Shown: positions 1-8,373, counted from the first letter of the stretch. The stretch: DNA of 64,000 nucleotides from an uncultured Porphyromonadaceae bacterium (GCA_947178215.1 CAMWXJ010000012.1:1-64000), one strand, 5' to 3'. The notes: generated by a model from the letters alone, not told the origin. Translations and numbers: made by a program.

Positions 1-747
1 GTGTGCCGCATTCTCGATACTCCGATAGATTATGACATGAGCAATGCAGACTACAAGATCATCACTTACATCGATTCTGCGGGATGTGTGCCGTGCCGCA
101 TGAAGCTTGCAAGCTGGAAAGAAATCATAAATGAATATAAGGGCATCACTGATGAAGATATCGAGTTTTTGATGATTATTAATGCTCCAGCCAAGAGTCG
201 GGATCTCAAGATAATATTAAGTCAATATGACTTTACTTATCCGGTCATGTTTGATCCGGATAATGAATTTAGACAGAAGAATAACCTTTCTGACGACCAA
301 CAGTTTCATACCCTGTTGTTAGATCTCAACAACGAAGTTATCGGTGTTGGTAATCCGGCTGAGAATCCTAAAATACGGGATTTTTACAGGAAGATGATCG
401 TGAAAGAAGCTAATGAGACAAATGATGCTCCGCATTTCTGTGACAAACCGGTCGAGGCATTAGGTTTGGTCAATTATGGAGATACGGTAACCAAAGATTT
501 CACCTTGTGGAATACGTCTTCGGATACGGTGACTATTCAAGGTCTGATTCCCTCCTGTGATTGTATCAGTGCCAGTGCGTCTACAGATACTATATTGCCC
601 GGAAAATCATCGGTTATCTCGGTCACGATGACCGCCGATTCCATCCCGGGGAGCTTTATAAAGCGGGTCGATATATTCTATAACGAAAAAGAGGCTAAAG
701 AGAGACTGACTCTCTGCGGCTTCAGTAACAACCAACTTAAATATTAA
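1..747 (+). CDS. DUF1573/thioredoxin-like lipoprotein, 5' end cut by window edge
   Basis: This is the C-terminal 248 codons of an envelope protein; the true start lies upstream of the window. Its paralogue at 4941-5831 has about 44 more N-terminal residues, including a lipoprotein signal, and the first 60 bases here are nearly identical to the equivalent part of that gene. The N-terminal half has a thioredoxin-like fold with a CVPC motif near residue 29 of the visible part. The C-terminal half is a DUF1573 beta-sandwich containing an SCDC motif. The next gene is a cysteine-rich NVEALA peptide 22 bases downstream, so I infer a role in thiol chemistry or in anchoring that peptide. The redox activity is inferred from CxxC only. 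Confidence 0.85.
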   Translation: MCRILDTPIDYDMSNADYKIITYIDSAGCVPCRMKLASWKEIINEYKGITDEDIEFLMIINAPAKSRDLKIILSQYDFTYPVMFDPDNEFRQKNNLSDDQQFHTLLLDLNNEVIGVGNPAENPKIRDFYRKMIVKEANETNDAPHFCDKPVEALGLVNYGDTVTKDFTLWNTSSDTVTIQGLIPSCDCISASASTDTILPGKSSVISVTMTADSIPGSFIKRVDIFYNEKEAKERLTLCGFSNNQLKY

Positions 748-769
748 CCATCTAAAAGATTACTTGCCA

Positions 770-1027
770 ATGAAAAAGTATCTTTTTACAGTCCTTGTCG
801 TCGGCGCCATAGGCATCGGCACAGGAACGGCTTATTGCCTGTCGGGCGATGCCGAAAATCTCTCTTCCTTAGGGATGGAGAATCTCGAGGCCCTTGCGGA
901 TAACGAAGGAGATCCGAACGTCAAATGTTATTGTCGCACTGACAGAAGACCTGTCTGCTCTGCAATGGGCGATGGCGCTTATTGCGGAGGTGATCCGTGC
1001 GAAACTCACGATTCTAATTGCCGATAA
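770..1027 (+). CDS. NVEALA-family exported peptide 1
   Basis: This is an 85-residue precursor. I place the start at the ATG at 770 because the longer reading begins with TTG two codons earlier. It has a basic N-terminus, a hydrophobic segment (residues 4-24), then a pro-segment ending in the NLEALA motif (38-43), as in the Pfam NVEALA family of gut Bacteroidetes. After the motif the core is polar and holds six cysteines (53, 55, 63, 72, 77, 84), an even number that suggests three disulfides. Its leader is the most divergent of the five copies in this array. It sits between a CxxC lipoprotein and a beta-propeller lipoprotein, with 3 bases to the latter. The family has no established function; a secreted signal, toxin or surface ligand are all possible. 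Confidence 0.85.
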   Translation: MKKYLFTVLVVGAIGIGTGTAYCLSGDAENLSSLGMENLEALADNEGDPNVKCYCRTDRRPVCSAMGDGAYCGGDPCETHDSNCR

Positions 1028-1030
1028 TGT

Positions 1031-2185
1031 ATGAAAAACATATCGATAATTCTTATCGTTATTGCCATGATGTTGACCGTAGCTTGTGACAAAGCTACGG
1101 TCGGCAATCATGTCGGCAAGAAGACACTTGCTGTCACAGATATTCAACTTGATAGTATTGTAATATCTGGTGACTCGACCAGCTTCGATGGACATTTTGA
1201 ATTGATTGATACGTCTTTGGTCTTTGTTGATCGTCTATATTGCAAATTATTTCCGTTCTCAATACATACTGGTAAGCCAGAAATGCCCATTGGTGGGCAT
1301 GGACGCGGTCCTAATGAAATGATAGGAGTAATATCCGGGTCAGTAATTTCGCCCGCAGACACATCCATGTGGATTCTTGATTCATCAAATGGAATATATC
1401 AGTTCTCTCTCAAATCAGGTACCATAAAGTTTCTTTCACGGCTAGATTTTTCGTGGGATAAATTGGAAAGAAACAATTATGACTCCCCTTCCATCTACAA
1501 TACGATGCAGATGACGAGTTTCGGAGTCAGCATGATGGATGTAGGTGATAATGAGGTCCTGATGCCAGTATCAATAGTAAACCGACATCTTGACGAGATA
1601 AATTCAGAGCGATACAACAAGGGGCATATATTTGGACTTGTAGATAAAGCTTCTTTGAAAGTTAAGAAGGTATTTGGCTCCAAGCCTGAATATTATAAAG
1701 ACACACCTGTACCGCTCTTTGAGTTCTTTGACTATACATTGAATCCCCAAGATTCCACTTTATTTGTCAATCACGCACCTGATTCACTAATCTACTGCTA
1801 TCGTTACCCTGATACATTGTTGTATACTATGGGATTTGAGCCCCAAGGATTACACCGCGACTTCAGTGTTGTAGGATACGAAATCAATTTCGATGGATTC
1901 AAAAAAGATATAGAAAATGTTAGTTTTAATACAGGATTATATTATGATACTGTAGACGATCTTCTGTTTCGTACTTCCATGACAGACTACAAATCAGGCA
2001 ATTCCATATTGCAGATTTATGAGGGCATCGATTTGGTAGCGGAAGTCAGAGTGCCACCCTTCTTCAAAATGCTCGGTCGAGTCAATGATCGCTATTATGC
2101 TGTTAGATTTGAGCCTATAGAGACAACTGACGAAAAAATTCACTTCATCCTTTATAGCTTCGATAAACTATCTATAAGTAAGTAG
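1031..2185 (+). CDS. 6-bladed beta-propeller lipoprotein (BF3164-like) 1
   Basis: A 384-residue protein with a clear lipoprotein signal: a hydrophobic stretch ending in LTVAC with the lipidated cysteine at residue 19. The remainder resembles the 6-bladed beta-propeller / BF3164 lipoproteins found beside NVEALA peptides: a GRGPNEM-type element near residue 95, then repeated beta-strand units of the form W-I-L-D-S and I-Y-S-F-D. It lies 3 bases downstream of peptide 1, so the two are almost certainly co-transcribed and translationally coupled. A surface-exposed propeller would be a plausible binding partner or anchor for the exported peptide; that is inference. The coding sequence is visibly richer in A/T than the housekeeping genes further right. 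Confidence 0.8.
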   Translation: MKNISIILIVIAMMLTVACDKATVGNHVGKKTLAVTDIQLDSIVISGDSTSFDGHFELIDTSLVFVDRLYCKLFPFSIHTGKPEMPIGGHGRGPNEMIGVISGSVISPADTSMWILDSSNGIYQFSLKSGTIKFLSRLDFSWDKLERNNYDSPSIYNTMQMTSFGVSMMDVGDNEVLMPVSIVNRHLDEINSERYNKGHIFGLVDKASLKVKKVFGSKPEYYKDTPVPLFEFFDYTLNPQDSTLFVNHAPDSLIYCYRYPDTLLYTMGFEPQGLHRDFSVVGYEINFDGFKKDIENVSFNTGLYYDTVDDLLFRTSMTDYKSGNSILQIYEGIDLVAEVRVPPFFKMLGRVNDRYYAVRFEPIETTDEKIHFILYSFDKLSISK

Positions 2186-2210
2186 GATTTATCTCAATAT
2201 CACATAAATT

Positions 2211-2320
2211 AATGACTTTCGAATAACGTTCGCATAGCGACTTGACGCATGGCGCCGTTCGCCACTCCAAGACACGGCAACGTAGCGACTGACAGCACAA
2301 ATCTCAACTGACCAATCATC
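2211..2320 (+). repeat. Copy A of a repeated upstream block
   Basis: About 110 bases here align with 7669-7777. Both contain the shared 18-mer CTCCAAGACACGGCAAnn core, a GCATAG element and the same run into an ATG starting a transglutaminase-lipoprotein leader. In this copy the inverted repeat around the shared core is degraded (paired arms no longer match), while in the 7.7 kb copy it is a perfect 13-bp stem. It marks this spot as a former start of a transglutaminase-like gene. Confidence 0.7.
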
Positions 2321-2464
2321 ATGTCTATCAACTCTTTCAATATACGGCTTATGGTAGCGGTGACGGTCGCAACGGCGGCTGTCACCTGCTCCCCTGTTGA
2401 CCGTGAGAAGGAGTTGGTTGAGGAGGCGATGCGTCAGGCGGTGTGGGTGGTGACGCAATCATAG
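2321..2464 (+). pseudogene. Remnant of transglutaminase-like lipoprotein N-terminus
   Basis: A 47-codon ORF whose first 40 residues closely match the N-terminus of the gene at 7778: MS-N-S--IRL-VAVTVATAAV, then C-S, a D-R motif and KELVEEA-RQA. After RQA the sequence diverges and stops. The full-length relative is the 650-residue protein at 10015-11967, so only the signal segment and a few residues of the mature protein remain. It follows propeller 1, exactly where transglutaminase genes follow the propellers of the next two modules. I consider it debris of a deletion, although a short exported peptide could still be made. Confidence 0.75.
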
Positions 2465-2610
2465 CGAGGCATCATCACGTCTCCTTCGGACAAAAGCTTG
2501 GTAAGGTTGGGTAACTATCAATATCAATTGTTTCGTGAATAAAAATCGCAAGTAATGCATTTAAGGAAGGATAATATTATGTGTAAGAGATTTTTTTGTA
2601 ATTTTGGGGC

Positions 2611-4328
2611 ATGAAAACCCTCGAGTTTGTCATATCAGCGTTTATATTGCTCTGTGTCGGGCTGGCAGCTTGTGGCGGAGACCGTGACATAGAGCGACAG
2701 CTCGACCGCGCCGATGCCCTCATCGACAGCGCCCCCGATGCGGCGCTCATGCTGCTCGATTCCATGTGTGCCGACAGTCTCGGCGGTGGTCAGCGTGCGC
2801 GCTACGGCTTGCTCTATACCAAAGCCGCCACAAAGAATCGCACGCCCGTTGCCGACGATTCCCTTATCGGCATGGCGGTCGACTATTACGCCGGCCGCGG
2901 CGACAGCCTCGAAATCCAGTCGCTATTTTATCAGGGTTACCATTATTCTAATAATGGAGTTGCCGACAGCGCTCTTCTCCTGCTGAGCAGGGCCTATGAG
3001 ATGGCAGTCCCCGCACATGACCTCTTTTATGCCGCGATGAGCTCACGCGAGATGGCGGCGGTATACCGTCGTTTATTTATGATAGGGGAGGGTCTCAGAT
3101 GGGCGCGAGAGGCGAAACAGTTGTTTACCGAAGCTGAAAAACCTGCTCATGCGGCCTGGATGGATCATAATATTGTGAATGCCATGATTTTCAGTGGAGA
3201 TTTTAATGGCGCGAAGGAGTTGCTCGATAGTATGGGCCACAGCGACTTTTACAGCGATGTCGCGTTTCGTCGGCATGTGATGCTCAACCGGGTGGAGCTG
3301 GCTCTGCAGCTAAAATCCTACCATGAGATTGACTCCTTGTATGAAGCTCTTGCGTCAGATCAGTATATGTTCAAGGCTCATGACCGACTCAATCAGGCCA
3401 AGGCAGCCCTTGCGTCGGGTAAGTACGATGATGCGGACAGGTATCTGTCGATGGCCCGGCAACTTGATATGTCGGATGCCGATTCTCTGTTTTCAGGAAA
3501 TATTCTCAGTAGACTGGCGGCCGCCCAAGGTGATTACAAGACTGCCTATGAGCAGTCGAGGGTGTTCGCCGAGGATCTGATAAACAGTGATGTCCGGCTC
3601 TTGTCCAATCCCCAGACGATGCTTTTGACCGACAACTATAAGTTGAAGGCTGAAAATCATCGCTTGCAGGTTGCAAGAAGTCGGGAGCTTATCATCGGAC
3701 TTATTGTGATCTGCCTCTTGTTGGGAGCGCTGATTGTATTCTTGCGTAAGAACTACAAATCGAGACTGATGCGCGAGCGGCTTGAGGTCGAGAAACTGGT
3801 CGCTGAATCGCATACTCTGCACGACGACCTGACTCTCAGCAATCATCGTTACAACGAATTGTCGGAAGAGGGACAGGTCATGAAGCGCGCGATGGCCGAT
3901 ATGGAGACGGAATTCGCCAATAAGTCCGCGGATTGTTCAGCCGGCATCTCGATCTGCTTAACCGCATGTGTGAGATATGGTATCGCAACCGAGATACATC
4001 CTCTCGCGGCAATCATATTTATAAGGAAATCACCTCCATGCTGGGTAAAATGAGCCATATCAAAGTCGCTGAGGAACTGGCCGAGATTATCAACCGGCAC
4101 GACAACAACTGGGTTGACCGGTTCAGGAAAGCCTATCCCGGTCTTGGCGAAGCGGAATATCAGCTGGCGCTCTATCTTTACATGGATTTTCGTCCGAGCA
4201 CCATCGCAGTTCTCGCCGATAGAGAGAACACTCAGGCCGTACATATCGCCAAGTATAAACTCAAGAAAAAATTGACAGAGTCCGGAAGTGCGGAGGCTCA
4301 ATCGTTGGTTGCGAAGCTGTGGGAGTAA
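2611..4328 (+). pseudogene. TPR-membrane-HTH one-component regulator, frameshifted
   Basis: Two overlapping frames together make a protein of about 570 residues. Frame one (2611-4053) starts with a lipoprotein-like signal (VGLAAC), then periplasmic tetratricopeptide-like helices to about residue 350, a transmembrane helix near 358-377 and a coiled coil. Near 3921-3930 the coding frame moves by -1 and continues to 4328 with the conserved cytoplasmic part: DLLNRMCE, then a helix-turn-helix tail (EYQLALYLYMDF, ENTQAVHIAKYKLKKKL). The homologue at 43319-44980 is intact, which shows the expected order. No slippery heptamer is visible at the shift, so a one-base deletion or a sequencing error is likelier than programmed frameshifting. 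Its position among the peptide modules suggests it once controlled them. A TAATTTTG box at 2599-2606 lies directly before the ATG. Confidence 0.75.
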
Positions 4329-4362
4329 AGTAACGCTCACGGAATCAGCGTATTGTGTGATT

Positions 4363-4371
4363 GGGGGGGGG
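4363..4371 (+). repeat. Homopolymer of nine G
   Basis: A run of nine G residues lies in the 230-base gap between the regulator and the next gene, about 135 bases upstream of the promoter at 4502-4536. Such tracts change length by slippage. Here it is intergenic, so it could at most affect transcription; it may simply be noise. Confidence 0.6.
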
Positions 4372-4501
4372 TAATGTATTGTAAATCAGCGCGTTGGAAC
4401 TTGGATAGATGTTGGATAGATTTTTGTGGATTTCCAAGTCTATAATATGTTGAAGTATAGCGCATTGTAGATTTGAGTGGATAGATGAAATAAGATTGAG
4501 A

Positions 4502-4536
4502 TTGCTTGCCTGAGCGGGGAAATGGCTCTAACTTTG
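4502..4536 (+). promoter_or_regulatory. Bacteroidetes-type promoter for 4557 operon
   Basis: A TAACTTTG box (4529-4536) matches the Bacteroidetes -7 consensus TAnnTTTG, with TTGCTTG (4502-4508) at the -33 distance. Transcription would start near 4543, giving a short leader before the ATG at 4557. This probably drives the 4557-9980 block. Confidence 0.65.
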
Positions 4537-4556
4537 CAGCAAAATAATCAACCGAT

Positions 4557-4925
4557 ATGAAACAAATAATCACATTTCTGATGCTCCTTATCGGAGTATG
4601 CACAATGCCATGTTACGCGACTGCCGAACAGGAAGGAGAAGTTGAAGATCTCCGGTTCAATCCTGATCAGGGAGGAACGAGTGACCATCCCATGAAGCCG
4701 GCCTATTCTCCAATATATGGAGTGGTGTCGGGCGACTTGCTCACCATCTATAGCAAGGCAGAGGGTGAGGCTAATGTCACAGTCGCCGACGCTACGGGCA
4801 CCGTTATCATGAGTCAGCCTGTGGCCGATCTCACCTACGGCTATCCTGTCGTGCTCCCCGCCGAAAAGACCGGACTGAAAGTTAGTGTAATCTTCAACGG
4901 CGTAACCTACTCCGCTACATTTTAA
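4557..4925 (+). CDS. Small exported protein, DUF3244-like
   Basis: A 122-residue protein with a signal peptide (hydrophobic residues 4-16, cleavage probably after CYA). The mature part is a single small beta-sandwich: PIYGVVSGDLLTIYSKAEGE, then a strand-rich half ending in VIFNGVTYSATF. This pattern resembles the DUF3244 family of secreted Bacteroidales proteins, which resemble fibronectin-III or Ig folds; I am not certain of the family. It is the first gene after a good promoter and is 15 bases upstream of the DUF1573 lipoprotein, so it leads the second peptide module. No catalytic residues are evident. Confidence 0.65.
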   Translation: MKQIITFLMLLIGVCTMPCYATAEQEGEVEDLRFNPDQGGTSDHPMKPAYSPIYGVVSGDLLTIYSKAEGEANVTVADATGTVIMSQPVADLTYGYPVVLPAEKTGLKVSVIFNGVTYSATF

Positions 4926-4940
4926 AGCACATCGTCGATC

Positions 4941-5831
4941 ATGCGTCTGTCATCCGTCATAATGCTTATCTGCCTTGTCATAGCGGCCGCCTCCTGCTCG
5001 GGGCGCGTTGACAAGGAGAAGGAGGTGCTGTCGTCGCTCCTCGGGCGCGAGATTGTCATCCCCGACAGCTTTGTGTGCCGCATACTCGATACTCCGATAG
5101 ATTATGACATGAGCAATGCAGACTACAAGATTATCACCTACCTCGATTCGTCAGGCTGTACTCCCTGCCGCATGAAGCTGCAGGTGTGGAATGAACTGAT
5201 AAATGAGTTCAAGTCATCGGAAGATGTGGAGGTCGGTTTCCTTATGGTCCTTAACTCTGCTCCTGACAAGGAGATAATCTTTGACATTAAGCGTGACATG
5301 TTTCTCCACCCGGTAGTTTTCGATTCCGACGGGCTTTATGACTCGGCAAACCGGTTACCGACGGGAGAGGGGTATCACACCTTGCTTCTTGATATTGACA
5401 ACAAGGTGGTATGTGTCGGCAATCCGGTATTCAACCCAAAAATCAGAGAGCTTTACCGACAGATTATTACCGGCAGTAAACAGCAGACCGAACGCGGACT
5501 GGCCGCCAATCCGAACTGTGCGGTAGGAATTGCCCATCCTCAGGATACGATACAGAAGCAATTTCTACTTGCCAATCAAGGAAGTCAACCAATCACTATA
5601 CAGGAAATAGTACCGTCATGCGACTGCGTCACGGCAATTGCATCCACCGACACAATTGCCCCCGGCAATTCTACTATGGTTACGGTCTCGCTTGTTGCTG
5701 ATACAATAGCAGGCTCATTCCGGCGTCATGTCGACATATTCTATAACGAAAAAGAGAATCCCGAGCGCCTTACGCTCAACGGATATCTTATAAACAATCA
5801 CAATCATTCACCCAAAAATCAACAGCAATGA
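4941..5831 (+). CDS. DUF1573/thioredoxin-like lipoprotein, complete copy
   Basis: A 296-residue lipoprotein: signal with IAAASC lipobox (Cys19), a thioredoxin-like domain with CTPC near residues 73-76, and a C-terminal DUF1573 beta-sandwich (from about 190) carrying the SCDC motif and ending in FYNEKENPERLTLNGY. It is the intact paralogue of the gene cut by the left window edge; the segment around residues 45-65 is nearly identical at DNA level, indicating module duplication. Its stop overlaps the ATG of NVEALA peptide 2 by four bases (ATGA), so the two are translationally coupled. The CxxC motif and the cysteine-rich partner suggest disulfide formation, isomerisation or reduction in the periplasm or at the surface; this is inferred. 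Confidence 0.85.
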   Translation: MRLSSVIMLICLVIAAASCSGRVDKEKEVLSSLLGREIVIPDSFVCRILDTPIDYDMSNADYKIITYLDSSGCTPCRMKLQVWNELINEFKSSEDVEVGFLMVLNSAPDKEIIFDIKRDMFLHPVVFDSDGLYDSANRLPTGEGYHTLLLDIDNKVVCVGNPVFNPKIRELYRQIITGSKQQTERGLAANPNCAVGIAHPQDTIQKQFLLANQGSQPITIQEIVPSCDCVTAIASTDTIAPGNSTMVTVSLVADTIAGSFRRHVDIFYNEKENPERLTLNGYLINNHNHSPKNQQQ

Positions 5832-6100
5832 AGAAGAAATTCTTTGTTATGGCCGCTATTGCGGCTCTGATGGGAGTTGGCGCCTACTTCGGCCACGCCA
5901 CTGCAACTTCCGCAGACGGTCTTTCAGACCTCGAACTCGCCAACGCCGAAGCTCTCGCAATTGACCCAGAGCAACATATGGGATTTTGCGACACGTACTG
6001 CTCATACAGATATGGATATATCTGTGTCCTTACAACCAACCATGGTTACAACATCAACTGTGATAATATGGTCTCTTGGAATTTCAGTCCAGTTAAGTAA
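5828..6100 (+). CDS. NVEALA-family exported peptide 2
   Basis: A 90-residue precursor: signal segment (residues 4-26, with an ATA site suitable for signal peptidase I at 24-26), pro-segment GLSDLELANAEALA (31-44), then a core with four cysteines (54, 58, 66, 78) rich in Tyr and Asn. The leader DNA from the GAYFGH codons to the EALA codons differs from that of peptide 3 (8086) by only a couple of bases, whereas the cores share nothing obvious. It is coupled to the upstream CxxC lipoprotein by an ATGA overlap and followed after 11 bases by a propeller lipoprotein. Function unknown. Confidence 0.85.
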   Translation: MKKKFFVMAAIAALMGVGAYFGHATATSADGLSDLELANAEALAIDPEQHMGFCDTYCSYRYGYICVLTTNHGYNINCDNMVSWNFSPVK

Positions 6101-6111
6101 CAACGTTCACA

Positions 6112-7191
6112 ATGAAGGCCACAAACAGTAGCGTTTACCTTGTAGTTATCGGATTGATATTCTTGTTTACCGGATGTAAAAACGGTAAAACGGATATCAA
6201 TCCGGGAACCAATGCATTTGTACTTGAAGATTTCAAGACAGTCGACCTCGCTGAGTCGGCTGAAATAATCACCACCGACCCCGATATAATCGGAAAAGTA
6301 AAGGAGGTGCGTGTGATTAACGACTCTATTATTGCATTGTCGCAGGTACAGTCGGATGTCAATGTGGTCCTCTACAATCTGCGTTCAGGAAAGTATCAGG
6401 TGGCCAACCATCGCGGCGCAGGACCGCTGGAACTAACCAATGTAGGCAGCCTCAGTGTAGACGGCAACGGAAATCTTATTATGGCGGGAGTCTTTGACCG
6501 TAAGATTATATCAGCACGGTGGAATCCCGACGGAGACAATGCTTTCACAGAGCTGAAGTATTCTCCTGACGATGACTGTTTAAGAGCTGTGGCAGGTCAA
6601 GGCGACAGCTTTATAGCGCTATCATCACCGCTTCATCATAAGCGCATGATTATTTTCGGAAGTGATGGGCAGCCTGTAGATTCACTCGGTTCCTTCCCAT
6701 CAATAACATTACCCGACTCTGTCATGCCGACAAATTTCATGTTTCAGGCCGACTTAGCCTGTTCGCCTAAGGCAGGCAAGGTGGCCGTATCCACCATGTC
6801 GTGGAATGAGATAAGTATCTGTGATCTCAACAGCAACGGAAACGAGATTATACTCAAAGGACCGGTGTTTCCTGAACTGAAGATTGTAAGCTACGGAGGC
6901 TCGATGGGTATAGGATACTCTCCAAAGCCGCTTTGGTTCATGTTTTTTAACGCATGCGCCTCTGAAGACTGCTTTGCTGTGGGTTATATAGGAGTAGAGG
7001 CCAAGACTAAAGCCGACTTTGACCGTGGAATTAACAGCATACTTGAGTTTGACTGGGATGGTCAGCCGCAGCGCCGCCTTCTGCTTCCTTCCGAAGCCAC
7101 GACTTTTGATATCGATTATTCAAATAATATCCTGTACACCATTGAGAATCTTCCCGACCCAACCCTCGTAAGATACAACCTAAAAAACTGA
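6112..7191 (+). CDS. 6-bladed beta-propeller lipoprotein 2
   Basis: A 359-residue lipoprotein with lipobox LFTGC (Cys22). The mature part has propeller-like repeats, including a HRGAGPLEL element near residue 101 equivalent to the GxGPxE element of the other propellers in this array, and a final NILYTIENLPDPTLVRYNL blade. It belongs to the same 6-bladed/BF3164-like group as the genes at 1031, 8373, 12303 and 13824, but the five are strongly diverged from one another, in contrast to the near-constant peptide leaders. It sits 11 bases after peptide 2 and 6 bases before a small exported protein. I infer a surface or periplasmic partner of the peptide. Confidence 0.8.
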   Translation: MKATNSSVYLVVIGLIFLFTGCKNGKTDINPGTNAFVLEDFKTVDLAESAEIITTDPDIIGKVKEVRVINDSIIALSQVQSDVNVVLYNLRSGKYQVANHRGAGPLELTNVGSLSVDGNGNLIMAGVFDRKIISARWNPDGDNAFTELKYSPDDDCLRAVAGQGDSFIALSSPLHHKRMIIFGSDGQPVDSLGSFPSITLPDSVMPTNFMFQADLACSPKAGKVAVSTMSWNEISICDLNSNGNEIILKGPVFPELKIVSYGGSMGIGYSPKPLWFMFFNACASEDCFAVGYIGVEAKTKADFDRGINSILEFDWDGQPQRRLLLPSEATTFDIDYSNNILYTIENLPDPTLVRYNLKN

Positions 7192-7197
7192 AATATC

Positions 7198-7641
7198 ATG
7201 CTTAAACAACTGCTTCTGACAGCTATGGCGTCAATTGCCGTGGTGGCCGTATCGGCACAGATCAAAATTAATATTGACATTGATCCCAACGAGCCAATAA
7301 TCTCCGACATGCCGGTAAAAGTGGCCAACAACGGACGAGTATTGAGCAAAAAGGGGATGGCACTCATCTTCCCAAAGGACCTTGACGGCATAACCTTTCC
7401 TAATGATAGAGACACGATGATTGTCACTCTGAAGCCGGAGGCTATCAAGCTGCTCGACGCCAACGCGAAAGCCAATTACGAGCCTGTCGGCAAGTCAGCA
7501 AAGAAGAGCAAAAAAGATGGGAAAAACGCCCCAAAAAAGACCGACGCCTCGGCTGAGCAAATAGTTGTCAAAGCCACAACAATCAGAAAGTCTGACGGGA
7601 ATGTCGTCAACGAAGTCACGAACCCTAAAAATAAACAGTAA
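7198..7641 (+). CDS. Small exported protein of unknown function
   Basis: A 147-residue protein with a signal peptide (cleavage probably after VSA, residue 20). The mature N-terminal half is strand-rich (IKINIDIDPNEP, ALIFPKDLDGITFP); a lysine-rich low-complexity stretch follows near 100-117 (KSAKKSKKDGKNAPKKT), then a short polar tail. I recognise no domain. It occupies the position after propeller 2 and before the deleted transglutaminase gene, the same slot as the 202-residue protein at 9372, with which I see no clear similarity. Confidence 0.6.
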   Translation: MLKQLLLTAMASIAVVAVSAQIKINIDIDPNEPIISDMPVKVANNGRVLSKKGMALIFPKDLDGITFPNDRDTMIVTLKPEAIKLLDANAKANYEPVGKSAKKSKKDGKNAPKKTDASAEQIVVKATTIRKSDGNVVNEVTNPKNKQ

Positions 7642-7668
7642 ACCTATTCATATTTCACTCAGCATATA

Positions 7669-7777
7669 TAACCGACTTTTGAATGACGCACGCATAGATG
7701 CTTGACGTATAGTACTGTCCGCCGCTCCAAGACACGGCAAGGGAGCGGCGGACAGCACCAAACTTTACTAATCAATC
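7669..7777 (+). repeat. Copy B of repeated block, with perfect 13-bp inverted repeat
   Basis: This block aligns with 2211-2320 and precedes a transglutaminase-type start in both places. It contains a perfect inverted repeat: TGTCCGCCGCTCC (7716-7728) and its complement (7742-7754) around a 13-base loop. No U-tract follows, so a simple Rho-independent terminator is unlikely; an RNA hairpin in the leader of the 7778 gene or a binding site is possible. Confidence 0.7.
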
Positions 7778-8041
7778 ATGTCTACCAACTCTTTGTTTAT
7801 ACGACTTATTGTAGCGGTGACGGTCGCAACGGCGGCTGTCGCCTGCTCCACGGATAACCGTGACAAAGAGTTGGTCGAGGAGGCGTTGCGTCAGGCGGCC
7901 GACAATGCCGGTGAGCTTCAGGCTGTGCTCGACCGCTACGACGACGAGCGCCGCGAGTCGGCAGAATATGCTGTGGCAGCCACTTGGGGGCGCCAGCTCT
8001 TCAACATTGACCTCTATGACCTGAATCTTAATGCGCAATAA
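7778..8041 (+). CDS. Transglutaminase-like lipoprotein with in-frame internal deletion
   Basis: An 87-residue ORF made of the two ends of the transglutaminase-like protein at 10015-11967. Residues 40-68 (NAGELQAVLDRY through AATWGR) match its residues 41-70, and the next residues, QLFNIDLYDLNL, match its extreme C-terminus. About 566 residues, including the whole catalytic domain, are missing. The join falls at a CGC codon shared by both parents (3-base microhomology) and keeps frame. The N-terminus has a hydrophobic signal ending AVACS, a weak lipobox. The protein cannot be an enzyme; it may be a relic or a small lipoprotein still using the same export signals. Confidence 0.7.
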   Translation: MSTNSLFIRLIVAVTVATAAVACSTDNRDKELVEEALRQAADNAGELQAVLDRYDDERRESAEYAVAATWGRQLFNIDLYDLNLNAQ

Positions 8042-8085
8042 GATACCAATGATAGCAAACCTAAGTTAAACAAAAACAACCTGCT

Positions 8086-8373
8086 ATGAACAAAAAAATG
8101 TTTGTTCCGGCTACACTCGTGGCCCTGATGGGATTGGGTGCCTACTTCGGCCACGTCACTGCAACTTCCGCAGACGGTCTTTCAGACCTCGAACTCGCCA
8201 ACGCCGAAGCCCTCGCTTTGATAGAAAGTGATGGCTCCATCGGGTGTTTTTTAATTATTATTGATGCCGAAAATCCTATGTTAGACCGTCCTGCTTTTGT
8301 GGCTTATAGCTGCGTTCCTTGTGGAACACCTCATGTAGCAATCCGCGCCGACATAGGAAAGACCTGTAAGTAA
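8086..8373 (+). CDS. NVEALA-family exported peptide 3
   Basis: A 95-residue precursor: MNKKMFVP start shared with peptides 4 and 5, hydrophobic segment to an ATA site at 25-27, pro-segment LSDLELANAEALA, then a core with four cysteines (54, 76, 79, 94) including a CVPC motif. The 44 bases before the ATG match those before peptide 4 at 12015 almost exactly. Its stop overlaps the ATG of the next propeller gene by one base (TAATG). Unlike module 2 there is no DUF1573 gene directly upstream; instead the deleted transglutaminase copy precedes it. Function unknown. Confidence 0.85.
   Translation: MNKKMFVPATLVALMGLGAYFGHVTATSADGLSDLELANAEALALIESDGSIGCFLIIIDAENPMLDRPAFVAYSCVPCGTPHVAIRADIGKTCK

Noticed and set aside
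3909..3932. Programmed -1 frameshift in the regulator
   Set aside because: No X-XXY-YYZ slippery heptamer or downstream pseudoknot could be seen, so mutation or sequence error is preferred.
7716..7754. Rho-independent terminator for the 7198 gene
   Set aside because: The stem is perfect but no T-tract follows in either direction.
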